From Trissonchulus latispiculum (lineage: Eukaryota; Nematoda; Enoplea; Enoplida; Ironidae), in NCBI GenBank assembly GCA_030248195.1, contig JASAND010020555.1, forward strand, positions 1-64,000: a stretch of 64,000 bases of DNA. The letters are read 5' to 3'. A program made the position numbers and the translations under genes. Below the pieces are notes generated by a model that did not search any database, was not told where the DNA came from, and was given only the letters and a program-made list of their open reading frames with translations. Shown here one piece after another: positions 47,101 to 57,713 of this stretch (position 1 is the first letter of the stretch; the number at the start of each line of letters is the position of its first letter).

Positions 47101-50100
47101 ACGGTGCGTTAATTCGGGAAACTCATACTCACGGAGGAGGGTCCCAATTTGCAGCTAATGCACTCTTCCATTTAAACGAGTTTGTGCTCACTGATTTGCT
47201 TTTCAGCTTATGCCTTACGGCAAGTAATATATTTATTATTTTTATTACTTAATTATAACCTTATTTAGGTTAGTGCAATTACAAATTAATTCCACAACTA
47301 TGTAGCATTTTTATGATTTTTTTGTTGCAGAGTATAGCACAATGAATTTATATCTTAATTGGAATTAACGAATCTAATTGTAGCCTTAGGCTATTTAACG
47401 AATCAGCTATCAGACACTCTGTCTTTCTGGTTTTTCAGTTAAGTCTGGTTCACACTGGTGTCTTATGTCTGATGTCTTATGTCTTTTGTCTTTATGTCCC
47501 ATGTCTTATGTTTTATGTCTTAAGACAAAACCGTTCACACTGCTGTCTTATGTCTCTTGTCTTAGGCAGCCCATTTGATCTTTTCAACCAATCAACGTGA
47601 CAATGGCAAGACTAGCTGCAATATGATTGGTTTATCCCTTAAGACATAAGACAAAAGTTGAGCCTAGCCCAAGTCTGCCTTAAGACAAAAAGACATAAGA
47701 CATAAGACATAAAACACCAGTGTGAACGCCTTAAGACATAAGACATAAGACAAAAGACATAAGACATAAGACATAAAACACCAGTGTGAACCAGGCTTTA
47801 TTGTTTGTGCTTTCAATCATTGTGTGTGTGCTTGCAGGAAGAAATAAATCTTTAGCACACATATTACGAACAAAAGTTCCGATAAAATGATATTATGAAA
47901 ATTTGTAGTGTGTGTACGTTATGAGCCTCTGACGAATATTAAATGCTGAATAGGCGACCGCATCTGTCTGTTTAACACTCTTGAATAAACAATTAGCATT
48001 AACCGAAAATGCCTGTTGCCTTTGGTTGGTTATAAAATACTTACCATCTAACTCATTTTCTAGCTTAGCAGTACTATATTACTTGGCTCGCTGTCTAACC
48101 TGGAGTAGGATACCGTCTTGTCGTAATAGTGTTCAATGCATGTAGGCGGACACTGCAACTGACATCCTTCATAAAGACCAGCTTCACCGCCTGATAGTTT
48201 TCGCATATATACCGGAATAGAAAAGCATTCTATTGTGTCCAATACAGAGCATTCCGGCAAGTCATGAAATGATATGTTAATAAATAGTGGAACCGTACAT
48301 TTGTCACACTTTGGAACAGAACCCTTGAGATTGTTATAAATACAATTAGCTACACATTGCTGGTTGCTACCGCTGATGTCGTCACAAGGGTTAGCCGCCG
48401 TTTTTATGCGCAGATGCTTATAGTAGGAGACTGACAATTGTGTCTCCATGTTCATCGGGATATGAATCATTTCATTGGTAACAGAAGAAGGGGACGAAGT
48501 CTGCAGTATCATAGCTTCGAAACCGTCATTTGCAGGAACGTAAAGATGAGATCTTACTTGTGGTATCTCTTGCATGCCAATATACAATCCTGTAAATTAA
48601 CAGATATTGAATTGTTCGTGCTAGATAACATTCTTAATGATGCAACTGCAAAAGCTGCAAAAGCCAATGAGCCATATATATATATGTCGTGTCGAAAACA
48701 CAAATTTAACGTAATTGCAAATTTCGTCAACGAAAACGCAAATTTGCGTTTACGTTAACGAAAACACAAATGGTCCTCTCCCTAAAGGCTGACTGGACTG
48801 TCCGCATTGTAAACTATGTGTAAACATGGATATGCAGAAGCGTTTACATATTGAGTTACGTGTGTATGTACGAGATGTTGGATATGATTGGGCCAAGATA
48901 TCACATAACAATATGATGCTCCGCCCTAGTGAAGCAATTTTACCCCGACTTTTGTTAAAACTATACCTACAGAAATGTTAAAGGGAAACTTCATTACATA
49001 CCTAACTGCATTACTTTAATTTTTTGAAATTAGACATTACAACTGGAGAATTAGACATTCAGTTAAAGGTTTAGCATTAAAAATTAACGAGAAGATACTT
49101 ATCAAATTATTACTTATCAGCTAGATATATAATAAATATTTCAGTCCTTTCTAAAATTGCTAATTTGATACGTATCTTCTCGTTAATTTTTAATGCTAAA
49201 CCTTTAACTGAATGTCTAATTCTCCAGTTGTAATGTCTAATTTCAAAAAATTAAAGTAATGCAGTTAGGTATGTAATGAAGTTTCCCTTTAACATTTCTG
49301 TAGGTATAGTTTTAACAAAAGTCGGGGTAAAATTGCTTCACTAGGGCGGAGCATCATATTGTTATGTGATATCTTGGCCCAATCATATCCAACATCTCCT
49401 ACATACACACGTAACTCAATATGTAAACGCTTCTGCATATCCATGTTTACACATAGTTTACAATGCGGACAGTCCAGTCAGCCTTTAGGGAGAGGACCAT
49501 TTGTGTTTTCGTTAACGTAAACGCAAATTTGCGTTTTCGTTGACGAAATTTGCAATTACGTTAAATTTGTGTTTTCGACACGACATATATACAAACCTCC
49601 AATATGTACGTACTCCAGATTTACGCTTTCTTTGCATGCCCATAAAATAAAAAATGAGTGCGTTGTTAACTTATTACAATCAATTTGAAAAGTTGTGTCT
49701 TACCGATTATTTGTAGCAATGACATCAACCTTATGAAAACTGAATGGCTTTCTGCTTTCAGTATCACAAAAACTAATTATGCTTTGCATTAGGAGCTAGT
49801 AAGCTTTGCTTACATTCGGTGAGCTTAGTCGCAACTTTGGAACAATAATGCCTTAATTTTGTAAAATTCAGTAAATAGAGACTAAACAAATAAAAACATC
49901 TTAATCTGCGCTTGCAGAAACTGTCACTGTTTACAACCATAATGCTTACCGGACTTTGCTGAAACGACTGTCTGATTGAACCCTCCTATGACAATTTGCA
50001 TACCTCCTGGCCCGAACGAATTCTTTGAGAATGTGCAGCAATCAGTGATGTTTGTGTGCTCTGATAAGCACCACTTGACGAAATCCTCACAATGGTATGC

Positions 50101-51772
50101 AGTTTGGTTAACTAAATCTGTTATTGTATGATTTCTTTCCTGTAACAGTTCGTGTAGCTTGATAGCAATATTTGCGATGATGCCTGGATTAACGTCGACA
50201 TTCGTGATATAATGAAAGTTGTAAGGCCCTGGAAACATCACGCCTAACAAGGTTGCAACATTTGCTAATTCAGAGAGGAGTGTGCTGGCAGGGTGTTTCA
50301 AGTATGAAATCAGATTTTCTTTGTTGTACCTAGAAGCATAATGAACCAAATTGGTTGTTTGCACAGTAGATGTAATTAAATTCATCACCACTGTTTCCAC
50401 GAATATGTTCTTGTTTTCACATTAGCAGAAATAACAGTATTTCTGCTAATGCCACTTACTTAAATATACTTCAGTTGATTAGCACGTATACAAATTTATT
50501 TAACTAAAAACTCCAAAACTGAAAATTTCCACACAGTGTGATTTTAAAATTGCAGCAAAGTTTGTCGTAAATGTTGGCAAGGTTGCATAGTACATAAGAG
50601 TATAACCAGCGACATTCGCTTTGAATTATAAGCGTGACACCTATACATATACGGGTCCACACCGGAATTGGAGTCCATGTCAGTACACTAACATGTCAGC
50701 ATTGATTCGGTGGTACGTATGTAACGTACGTCTAACATACAGTATGATCTACACGTCTGTGTACAAATTCCACTATCCAGCACTATCCCGTTCTCCTGTT
50801 TAGACAACTTGCATGCTTTAATTTTAGCGATTTTAGAACATTTTCTATAGTCGATCCTGCCCGTTTCGGCCCGCGCCGGCCCGCAGTTATAAAATTTTGT
50901 CGGCCCGGCCCGGCCCGCTAACAAATGGATGTCGGCCCGGCCCGCGGGCCGGGCCTGGCCGACGGGCCGAAATGCTCATCTCTATAGGTCAGCCAATAGC
51001 GAGCATTTGAAGTAACGAACTTATAATATTCAAGCAAACAAACATTTAGAATGTCTGTAATACTCTTATTATGTATTATGCATTATGTAAGCGAGCTATC
51101 GACAAAACTTTAGAGGTGGGAGTCCGTGCGCAGATAGCAACGTCGAACCCAGAGGAGATGTTATTCTAGCTGACTTACACAGACTTCGCTAAAGTTTTCC
51201 TAAGTGAAATCTACCAGATGCTAAACATGTGATGAAGAGTAAAGACCCACATAAAATATTTCAGCGGGATGTTCAATAAATCTACCCAGAACACAATTTA
51301 CACTAAAACTATTATTTCCACTAAACGCCATAAACGTGAACGATTCCACTAATTTGGCACTCGCCAAGCATCTCCATCTTCCAAACACTTTTACTGGTTT
51401 GCCATTTTCGCAGCTTGTCGTTGCATTGCTACCTTAAATCCAATCAGTCACACTATACTACAAGCAGTAGCTAAACAAATATCAATGTAAAACTTTTATA
51501 AATATTGTTATGTTTCCATACGTGGCTAGTGGATACAAAGCAACACTAGGGATTGGCATATTGGAAACTCTATGCGTCACTACATGGGTTTTCACTTCCC
51601 CAACAGTATAGGCATAATCTATCCCTTTGGTTGAATACGTAGCAAACGCGAGACAAATAGCCATAATTGAAATCCACACTAATTTGATCCACCAGGGTTC
51701 GTCACTGAAAATGGTGTCTAGTGCAGGTACTGCAGTTCTTCTTCCAATCAATGAATGTAAAGTCATTCGCAT
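44013..51772 (-). CDS. DEG/ENaC-family sodium channel, gene 2 (five exons, complete)
   Basis: Exons are 51772-51522, 50329-49950, 48589-48100, 45146-45011 and 44105-44013, with junction phases 2, 1, 2 and 0. The sum is 1350 bp: 449 codons plus stop, somewhat short for the family. The ATG at 51772-51770 is directly preceded by an in-frame TAG, which fixes the start unless an acceptor (TTTACTGTAG) is used there. Order: short cytoplasmic N-terminus with an HSLI segment at the place of the family's His-Gly gating motif, TM1, extracellular domain with about a dozen Cys and several sequons, TM2 with the GVS filter triplet, very short tail. A plasma-membrane cation channel is inferred; ligand unknown. 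It is a tandem paralogue of gene 1, with no indels in exons 2-5. Introns 2 and 3 carry foldback elements. Confidence 0.85.
45011..45146 (-). CDS. Gene 2 exon 4: pre-TM2 region
   Basis: A 136-bp exon from TCGTTTAG to TGG|GTACGT. It encodes the segment ending in GGTLAVW at the entrance of TM2. Intron 4, on its 3' side, is about 0.9 kb, against 2.1 kb in gene 1. Confidence 0.85.
45400..45870. repeat. Dispersed repeat, copy 1 (gene 2 intron 3)
   Basis: Shares with 47100-47430 an ordered set of phrases: GCTTACGGTAGGTATTTTTT, a TTTTTATTA.GTAATT stretch, and TTAACGAATCAGC..GCAGACAC near the right end. The copies are clearly diverged. Nature unknown; probably a non-autonomous transposon. Confidence 0.4.
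47100..47430. repeat. Dispersed repeat, copy 2 (gene 2 intron 3)
   Basis: The diverged partner of 45400-45870: GCCTTACGGCAAGTAATATA, TTTTTATTACTTAATT and TTAACGAATCAGCTATCAGA are in the same order. It directly abuts the GACATAA foldback element. Confidence 0.4.
47441..47798. mobile_element. Foldback MITE with GACATAA repeats
   Basis: Ends are AAGTCTGGTTCACACTGGTG and the inverse CACCAGTGTGAACCAGGCTT. The interior is almost entirely short (TTATGTC)n on the left and (GACATAA)n on the right, so the arms pair. A small unique core lies near 47565-47635. It lies in intron 3 of channel gene 2. No transposase. Confidence 0.8.
48100..48589 (-). CDS. Gene 2 exon 3: Cys-rich extracellular domain
   Basis: A 490-bp exon from AATTTACAG to AG|GTTAGA, entered in phase 1 and left in phase 2. 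It contains ANPC, QQCVANC, KCDKC, ECS, ECF, GCQLQCPPTC and the closing HYYDKTVSYSR signature of DEG/ENaC proteins. Confidence 0.9.
48676..49590. mobile_element. Foldback element, copy 2: near-perfect palindrome with ~420-bp arms
   Basis: The left arm (to about 49098) and right arm (from about 49172) are inverted copies with only a couple of mismatches by eye, separated by a loop of about 73 bp. Ends are TATATATGTCGTGTCG and the inverse. Each arm contains the smaller palindrome GTAAACGCAAATTTGCGTTTAC (right arm variant one base off). It sits wholly in intron 2 of channel gene 2, so the pre-mRNA would contain a long hairpin. The high arm identity implies recent insertion or ongoing conversion. 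Confidence 0.9.
49950..50329 (-). CDS. Gene 2 exon 2: extracellular finger/thumb region
   Basis: A 380-bp exon from ATGCTTCTAG to a GTAAGC donor. CEDFVKWC, NITDCCTFS and FGPGGMQ correspond to the same motifs in gene 1. Sequons NHT, NQT and NIT are visible. Confidence 0.88.
50865..50985. mobile_element. GC-rich hAT-like end with GGCCCG words (gene 2 intron 1)
   Basis: Runs of CGGCCCGG and GGGCCGGG words in both orientations are followed by GCTCATCTCTATAG, which matches the inverted TAGAGATGAG terminus of the hAT element at 54444-55649. I could not locate the other end or a target duplication with confidence. Confidence 0.45.
51522..51772 (-). CDS. Gene 2 exon 1: start and TM1
   Basis: 251 bp from the ATG at 51772 to AC|GTATGG. 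It encodes 13 residues absent from gene 1, then AVPALDTIFSDEPWW and the TM1 helix. After TM1 the family's usual TxCN segment is represented by SVALYPL, without cysteine, in both paralogues. Confidence 0.85.
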
Positions 51773-53109
51773 CTACAGTAAAAGATGAATATTAGTTATA
51801 GTTCAAAGTTCAAGTTCAAAATTTGTCAATTGCAAGTTTCGGATAAAGTTTTTTGTAACTATTAATAGTTGCGTAGTAGCCTTAAGCGTTTGAACCTGCA
51901 ATATGCATTTATTGCAATTCTATTGAGCGACCTTTTCATTTTTGGCAAAGCTGAAAAACAAAAGATAAGAAGCAGAGCGTTGTTTATTGATGTTTGATTC
52001 ATGTTTTCTCCAGAAGAATTAAAAATTAACAGTTTGATGTTTTGATTTTGATTTCGCAGCACAAAAACAACAATCACCAATTAACAATCAATTCTTTGAC
52101 ACACCTATTGGTCGCATGCATTGAATTATTCTTTAAGAAACAAAAACAAATATCAAGCTTTTGTTTAAATGGTTTTCGCGTGGAAAACATAAATAAAAAG
52201 TTATAAAACAGCATTTTGTGACAACAAAACATTGGTCAAGTTAAACCCACCTTTTCAAAAACCTGGATAGCCCCCTGATATAGTTAACCGAAAATTACAT
52301 TTTTCAGCTAAGAATTTGATCAGTTTAACCGATTGCTTTCCTAGTACCATTGAAGCTGGTTTCGACTAATTTCCACATCAACGTCAATTTTAGATCAAAA
52401 TGATCGAAATAAATCGAAAGAGATAATCATTGCATTTAAATACAATGAGACAAAAATAACAGGCATTTTGGCATAAAGTGACAAATAATATAAGACACCG
52501 ACAACAAAACCCCGACTGTACAGGAACCGGAACAAGAATCCAATCCAAAACTTTTGGATTTTGGAACTGGCTCGGTCTATTGCCAAATTTGGCTGTTTAG
52601 CATTTCAAAAATTGTAAGACTACATCCAGAATTTAAAGTAACGTAAAAATGCATCAACCAACATTTATTAATTTAATGTTTTATTAATATCAAGCCAAGC
52701 ACTGACTCAAAAGCTATTTGAGTCTGTTACAGCGCAATGATTTCTTATCGCGCTATAATTGGAGTTTCATGTCAGGTCTAGAGCTTGCAAAAATAAGATC
52801 TAACCACCTCATTTAAACCCTCTTGGGCAATTTAGCGAGATTCTCAAGGGGTGGCCGCATATCAAGTGGAATTACCACAGAACCTCCATTACGGTGAACG
52901 TAATGGAGGTCCTCAGAGTCTTGTGAACACCTCGGGCAAATGCTATGGCTATTATTCAGTGTCAGCATCCCCTTCCCTCGAAAATGCATACGTTCGAAAC
53001 CGGCACTATCCATGACCGGAGCACCGACTTAAATAAGGTGGCTGTAAAAAGCTAATCCGTCTTAAGACTAATCTGAAATTTTCCATAGATAAGTGTGCAA
53101 GCGTATTCT
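51773..53109. other. 5' flank of channel gene 2, no gene seen
   Basis: AT-rich sequence with only short, unsupported frames. Promoter and 5' UTR of gene 2 are expected here. No unambiguous TATA box could be singled out in the AT-rich background. Confidence 0.35.
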
Positions 53110-53325
53110 CCATGGAGAGCTAGTTCTAGTGCTTGAAATATTGGCACAATAGGACACTAACAATAATTATAAACACATTAAATTTACAGTACTGTCAACC
53201 AATTATCCTTTAAAGTCGAGCGGAAAATTATCTGACAGATTTGTTTCCTATTGCCGTCTTGAAGTTTCTAAGTCAGCAAGTAATTATAAACTATAAAGGC
53301 TACCGTTCAAGGAAGTTTCTAGTGT
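53110..53325 (-). promoter_or_regulatory. Upstream block shared by both channel genes (copy 2)
   Basis: The counterpart of 31870-32100: TTGCCGTCTTGAAGTTTC, AGTAATTATAAACT and AGGCTACCGT are in the same order and orientation relative to the gene. Conservation of non-coding sequence between paralogues that have otherwise lost intron similarity suggests a regulatory or untranslated function, or simply slower decay. Confidence 0.5.
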
Positions 53326-54443
53326 TAACACGGACAGATATGATTAGATAAGATAAGATTCTGGAATTGCTAAGTTAAGAAGAGGGTGTCAAAGAAGGGA
53401 TGCTGTTTTGCAAAGGGTTTTAATCAACAGTTCCCATGCCAAAATATTCAGGGTTCAAAAGTAACAAAAATTAACAAACTTTTTACAAAACAAATGTCCT
53501 ATAAAAACAAAATGAAATAATAAAAACGGCTATTCTATATTCAACAAAAGAAAGAAAGAGACTAATCAGCCTCATTTCCAATTATAGACAAACACTATTT
53601 TATCATAGCTTATCTGATTGTTTTAGTACTCCGTTATGACCTGCCCTGTATGTATCTTGGTGTTTGCCAGTAGGTGGTTACCCGGCTGGATATTGGCCAT
53701 GTCACAATTTAGGTTCAAAGTGATACCAAGTAATCCAAATGTTTCTTCGTTTGTGTATGCAAATTCAACCTCTATTTGTTACTGGGTTAATATCTATACG
53801 CGAAATCTGTGCAGTAAACGGTTAGTTCAGGCCATGACAAGACATTTCTTTAGTGACGTTTTTGTAAGTCAAATTTGTGTAAAAACCGACTTCACCCAAC
53901 TTTGAAAATTTCTAGAGCTAACTCAAGAAATTCGCTGAGCTAATGCAAAAACACAACATATAGATATATAACATATCACGCATACCTAGTCCAGATTAAA
54001 ATTTTGAAACGTTGTAGCTCGTTTGCTCTTGCACACCGCTCAAACTTTTGGTTGCCGCGAAATTTTCCTAACTTTTTTGTTTTCCTATGTAACCTTTGTC
54101 ACCTTTGGAGGACTATTGTGAGTTATAGGGAAAGTTTTGCAACAAACACAACTGACTTGTTTTGGGGACCTATGGGGACTACAAAATATGTGAAAAAGAG
54201 AAAAATCGGAGATGGTCGAAAATTCGCGACCCCCTCCTTAGTTTTACAACCCACAACACGAACTGAGCATTTCAGCCCGTCGGCATTGGACAGATGGAGA
54301 CATCTGCAATTCACTGGCTACAAATTGATATCAAAGATCAAAGATTGTACCGTAAAACTAATTAGAACGAGCTATCCAACAAAAGACCCTTTAATGAGCA
54401 CCCACTTTCAAAACTCTAATTTACATGACAAATATATACCAGG

Positions 54444-55649
54444 TAGAGATGAGGACGAGCCGAGATTTTCCGGCTCGGCTCGGCTCGGCTCGGGAGAAAA
54501 TGTGGTCGGCTCGGCTCGGCTCGGCTCGCGGGCATACCCGGCTCGGCTCGGCTCGGCTCGGAAGAATATTGAAAGTGGGTCGGCTCGGAAGAATATTGAA
54601 AGTGGGTCGGCTCGGCTCGGCTCGGCTCGCCCAGCTTGAAATTTGAAATTTGACCGATCGCACCGAATTGTGGATTTTCTACGTTGTCTTTGACAAAAGG
54701 CCTGAAAACAGCTATCTACCTTTTCCATCTATCTAGAAAACAGCTATCTAGCTAAAATTCCATTATTGCCGAGACACTGCGAGCTGCAGAGTCCACGATT
54801 ATAAGGTTTAATTATATTTATATTTTGCAAATGTATATATATGCTACGAAAGTGAGCTTGTTTTGCTTAAAATTTATTATTTTATTCTATGTATACAATA
54901 TGGAAAGGAGCCATGGATAAACGCCGAAAAAATCAGAAATAAACTTTTTGTTTTCCGCAGTCTTTAGAAAAGCCATAATCTGATAAATTGCGAAATGCTT
55001 GAGAACTCAACAATAAAATTCAGAATTCTTTTGCATTATTTTTAAATTTTAAAGAAATTTCAAATCCTCTAATTGCTCTCTGCCGATCGTAAATCGTAGT
55101 CAATTGTAATTACGCAAAACAATTTTAAACTCTAAATTAATAGTAAGTATTTCTAGTATATAATCAGAAGTTTAACAACCTTTTCTGCTATGTGATAAAT
55201 TACTACAAAAACCCAAAGCAGCAGTAGTAAGACAATGGAAATTTTAATTGTAATATTTACCAAATATGACACGTTGAAATAATTAAGTCAAAATGTTTCT
55301 TTCTAACTACACATAAGTTTACTTCAAGCACAGCCTAACGTTTAAACTAAGTTGGCGTGGAAATAAGATATGAATAAAGACAAGGAAAACGGAAAATTAG
55401 ACGACAAAGTTAAAAACAGAAAACAGAATTTGTTGGCTATTTTGTTTGAACAAATTCACAAGTAATTACAGTGAACTTAAAATTTTTCAATAGGGTCGGC
55501 TCGGCTCGGCTCGGCTCGGAGTTTCAATTCTCCGGCTCGGCTCGGCTCGGCTCGGGAGAAATTGTTGCCGGCTCGGCTCGGCTCGGCTCGCGAGCCGAGC
55601 CGAGCCGAGCCGAGCCGAGCCGAGCCGCGAGCCAAAATCCTCATCTCTA
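54444..55649. mobile_element. hAT-type element, 1206 bp, with GGCTCG subterminal arrays
   Basis: Both ends are TAGAGATGAGGA (inverted at the right) and the element is flanked by a perfect 8-bp duplication ATACCAGG (54436-54443 and 55650-55657). An 8-bp duplication with this type of end identifies the hAT superfamily. Just inside each end are arrays of (GGCTC)n / (GAGCC)n (54470-54630 and 55497-55628). The AT-rich middle has no transposase, so it is non-autonomous. The Arg/Pro/Ser repeat frames across the arrays are artefacts. Confidence 0.9.
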
Positions 55650-55657
55650 ATACCAGG

Positions 55658-57649
55658 GACTGTGTCGTTGTTCGCTCTAAGAAATTCTCCGCTTATCTTA
55701 CAGCTATACAAGAAAACTAAGGAATTACACAAATTATACATTACTGTTCAGACTTTGGAACGACTGAGATTTAACTTTAATTGCCAGACGGTCTTACATT
55801 TTCTGCTTACAAGAAACTTGTGGTCAGTTGTGGATTTGGCTGTGGTTAAGACTTGAATGACTATATCCTAAATGTGTTGCATTAATAGAAGACAGATGAC
55901 AACCAGATGACATGACCAGATGCAGTACCATACTGAAATAAGCATAAGCGAAAATTACGTAGTATGTGGAGCTACTGTAAAGAAAACAATAAAGGTTTAA
56001 GAAATTTAAAACCTTCGGCGATATGCTGTTCACAGATGTTTTGAAAAGTTGGTGGGCTCCCGCTCCATCCAATGCAAACTTCAATCTGAGAGCTAACTAT
56101 AAGCACATGTTCCACGGTATATGGACAAATTGAGTGATATAAAACCCAGTAGCGCAGAAATACGGCCTCGAAATAGAAAAGCAGCCGAGAAGATGTCATC
56201 TTAGTCAGAGAAGCCAAGCTGCAGTTATGCAAAGAGTGGTATGCTAATTCAATACCTTTGTCTCAACTTTCCGTACTACAACCGGCTTGTTGAGTTTCTA
56301 GCTGTAAATCTATAATTGCAAAGGCAGGTTCCACAATCCAGTTTCACTTTCTTCGATTTAACTGTACAATTTTTAAGTTTATATGTGTTTGGTACTTTTG
56401 TACGTCATACAGCCTTCCCAGCCAGCCAGTCACAGTACGGCGGATACCTGCATGGTCGGTCTGTTCTTGACGGTTTTTACCATCGGTCTTTCTATGCCTA
56501 CATAAGCTTTTATACTGTTCAAAACAACTTCGGTTCCTTTTTACTCCGGACCGTAGACTGTACAAAAGACTCTTCCAAGAGTAGGAGCAGTTCTGGATCG
56601 GGCTTAGACATCTAAATATCTTACAAAACAGTTTCCAATTTGGAACTGGGCACCAGAGCTCCCAATATTTTGCCCAAGTTAGAACTATGTTTAGGAGAAT
56701 TCCCTCGAAACACTCTACTGTGTTATCCTGCGCATAAGAAGCTCCTATCTTTATAAAATTTATATTTTTCTAGTTTCAGCTTTTAACTATACTTTTTGCT
56801 TTTAACGTATGTATTTGTTTATGTCAAAACTGCTTTACGTGCGTTACTAGCGGCTTTTGTCTTTGTTACCGATGAAGGCATTTAGCAAAGGTGACCGACT
56901 TATCTTAATTCATTGAATATTTGGATGTGGTCAAATTGGTATTTGTCTCGTAAGAGGATGATAAAATTGATTACTGTAAAAGCTTTGGCGTATTCACTGC
57001 GCTAATTTACTCAGTAAGTACCTTCTTCAATGAAATTATATTGCTTATGTCGGTCTACAGCTGGCACTAACTAAGTAATTGCACTGGAAACTAATGAAAA
57101 ATTTATTCCAGGTATTAGACTGCAACTAGACGGAGTCCTTGTATTCGTTTGATTTATGTCATAATGACATGGTCAGCAATGGTTCACCTTGATTTGTCAA
57201 GATAGGTTGTTAGGAACGCAACATTAGAACACTTCGATTTTGAGCCTATGTCACCGAAAACCTAAACACTATCAAAGATGGAGCTGCTGTAAAACCTTCT
57301 TGTGAATGATGTTAGCAAGTTGTTGAGCAAGCAAGCAAACAGAAGTTGTTCAATACATTGGACTGAAAATTAGCTTACACGTATTTTAAACGCGAAATAA
57401 CTTGATGCATCTGCCCTAGAAGCAAACGACTGCAGACCACAGTCTCAAAGATGGTACTTTTAATATTTTTCTAAGCCATTACTGCTTGACACCAGTGAGC
57501 ACACCCCTTTCAAATTTTTTATAACAAAACTCACCTATTAACCACCGATGGTACATGTAATGCTGCAAGGTAGTTGTCGAATACTAGGAAATAGACTTTA
57601 GCTATAGCTTTAGCTGTACGTTAGCTTTCAAATTATTTTGACGACCCTA
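55658..57649. other. 5' flank of the 7TM gene, no gene seen
   Basis: Several 60-100-codon frames occur on both strands (for example 56316-56615), but none has a recognisable domain or splice context. Promoter and 5' UTR of the gene starting at 57650 should lie at the right edge. Confidence 0.3.
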
Positions 57650-57713
57650 ATGACGTTATTGATTTGCGCATTCTTGTTCGGATTTGCAAGCTTCGGCGAA
57701 GCTGCAGACATAG
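57650..57713 (+). CDS. 7TM gene exon 1: signal peptide
   Basis: 21 codons plus one base, MTLLICAFLFGFASFGEAA..., ending at a strong GTAAGAA donor in phase 1. It has a hydrophobic core and small residues (ASFGEA) before a likely cleavage point. It is short, so it depends on the downstream exons for support. Confidence 0.65.

Noticed and set aside
54408..54728. Arg/Ala/Glu/Pro/Ser repeat frames on both strands
   Set aside because: They arise from the GGCTC/GAGCC arrays at the end of the hAT element. The 211-codon plus-strand frame at 54004-54639 runs into the same array and shows no domain.
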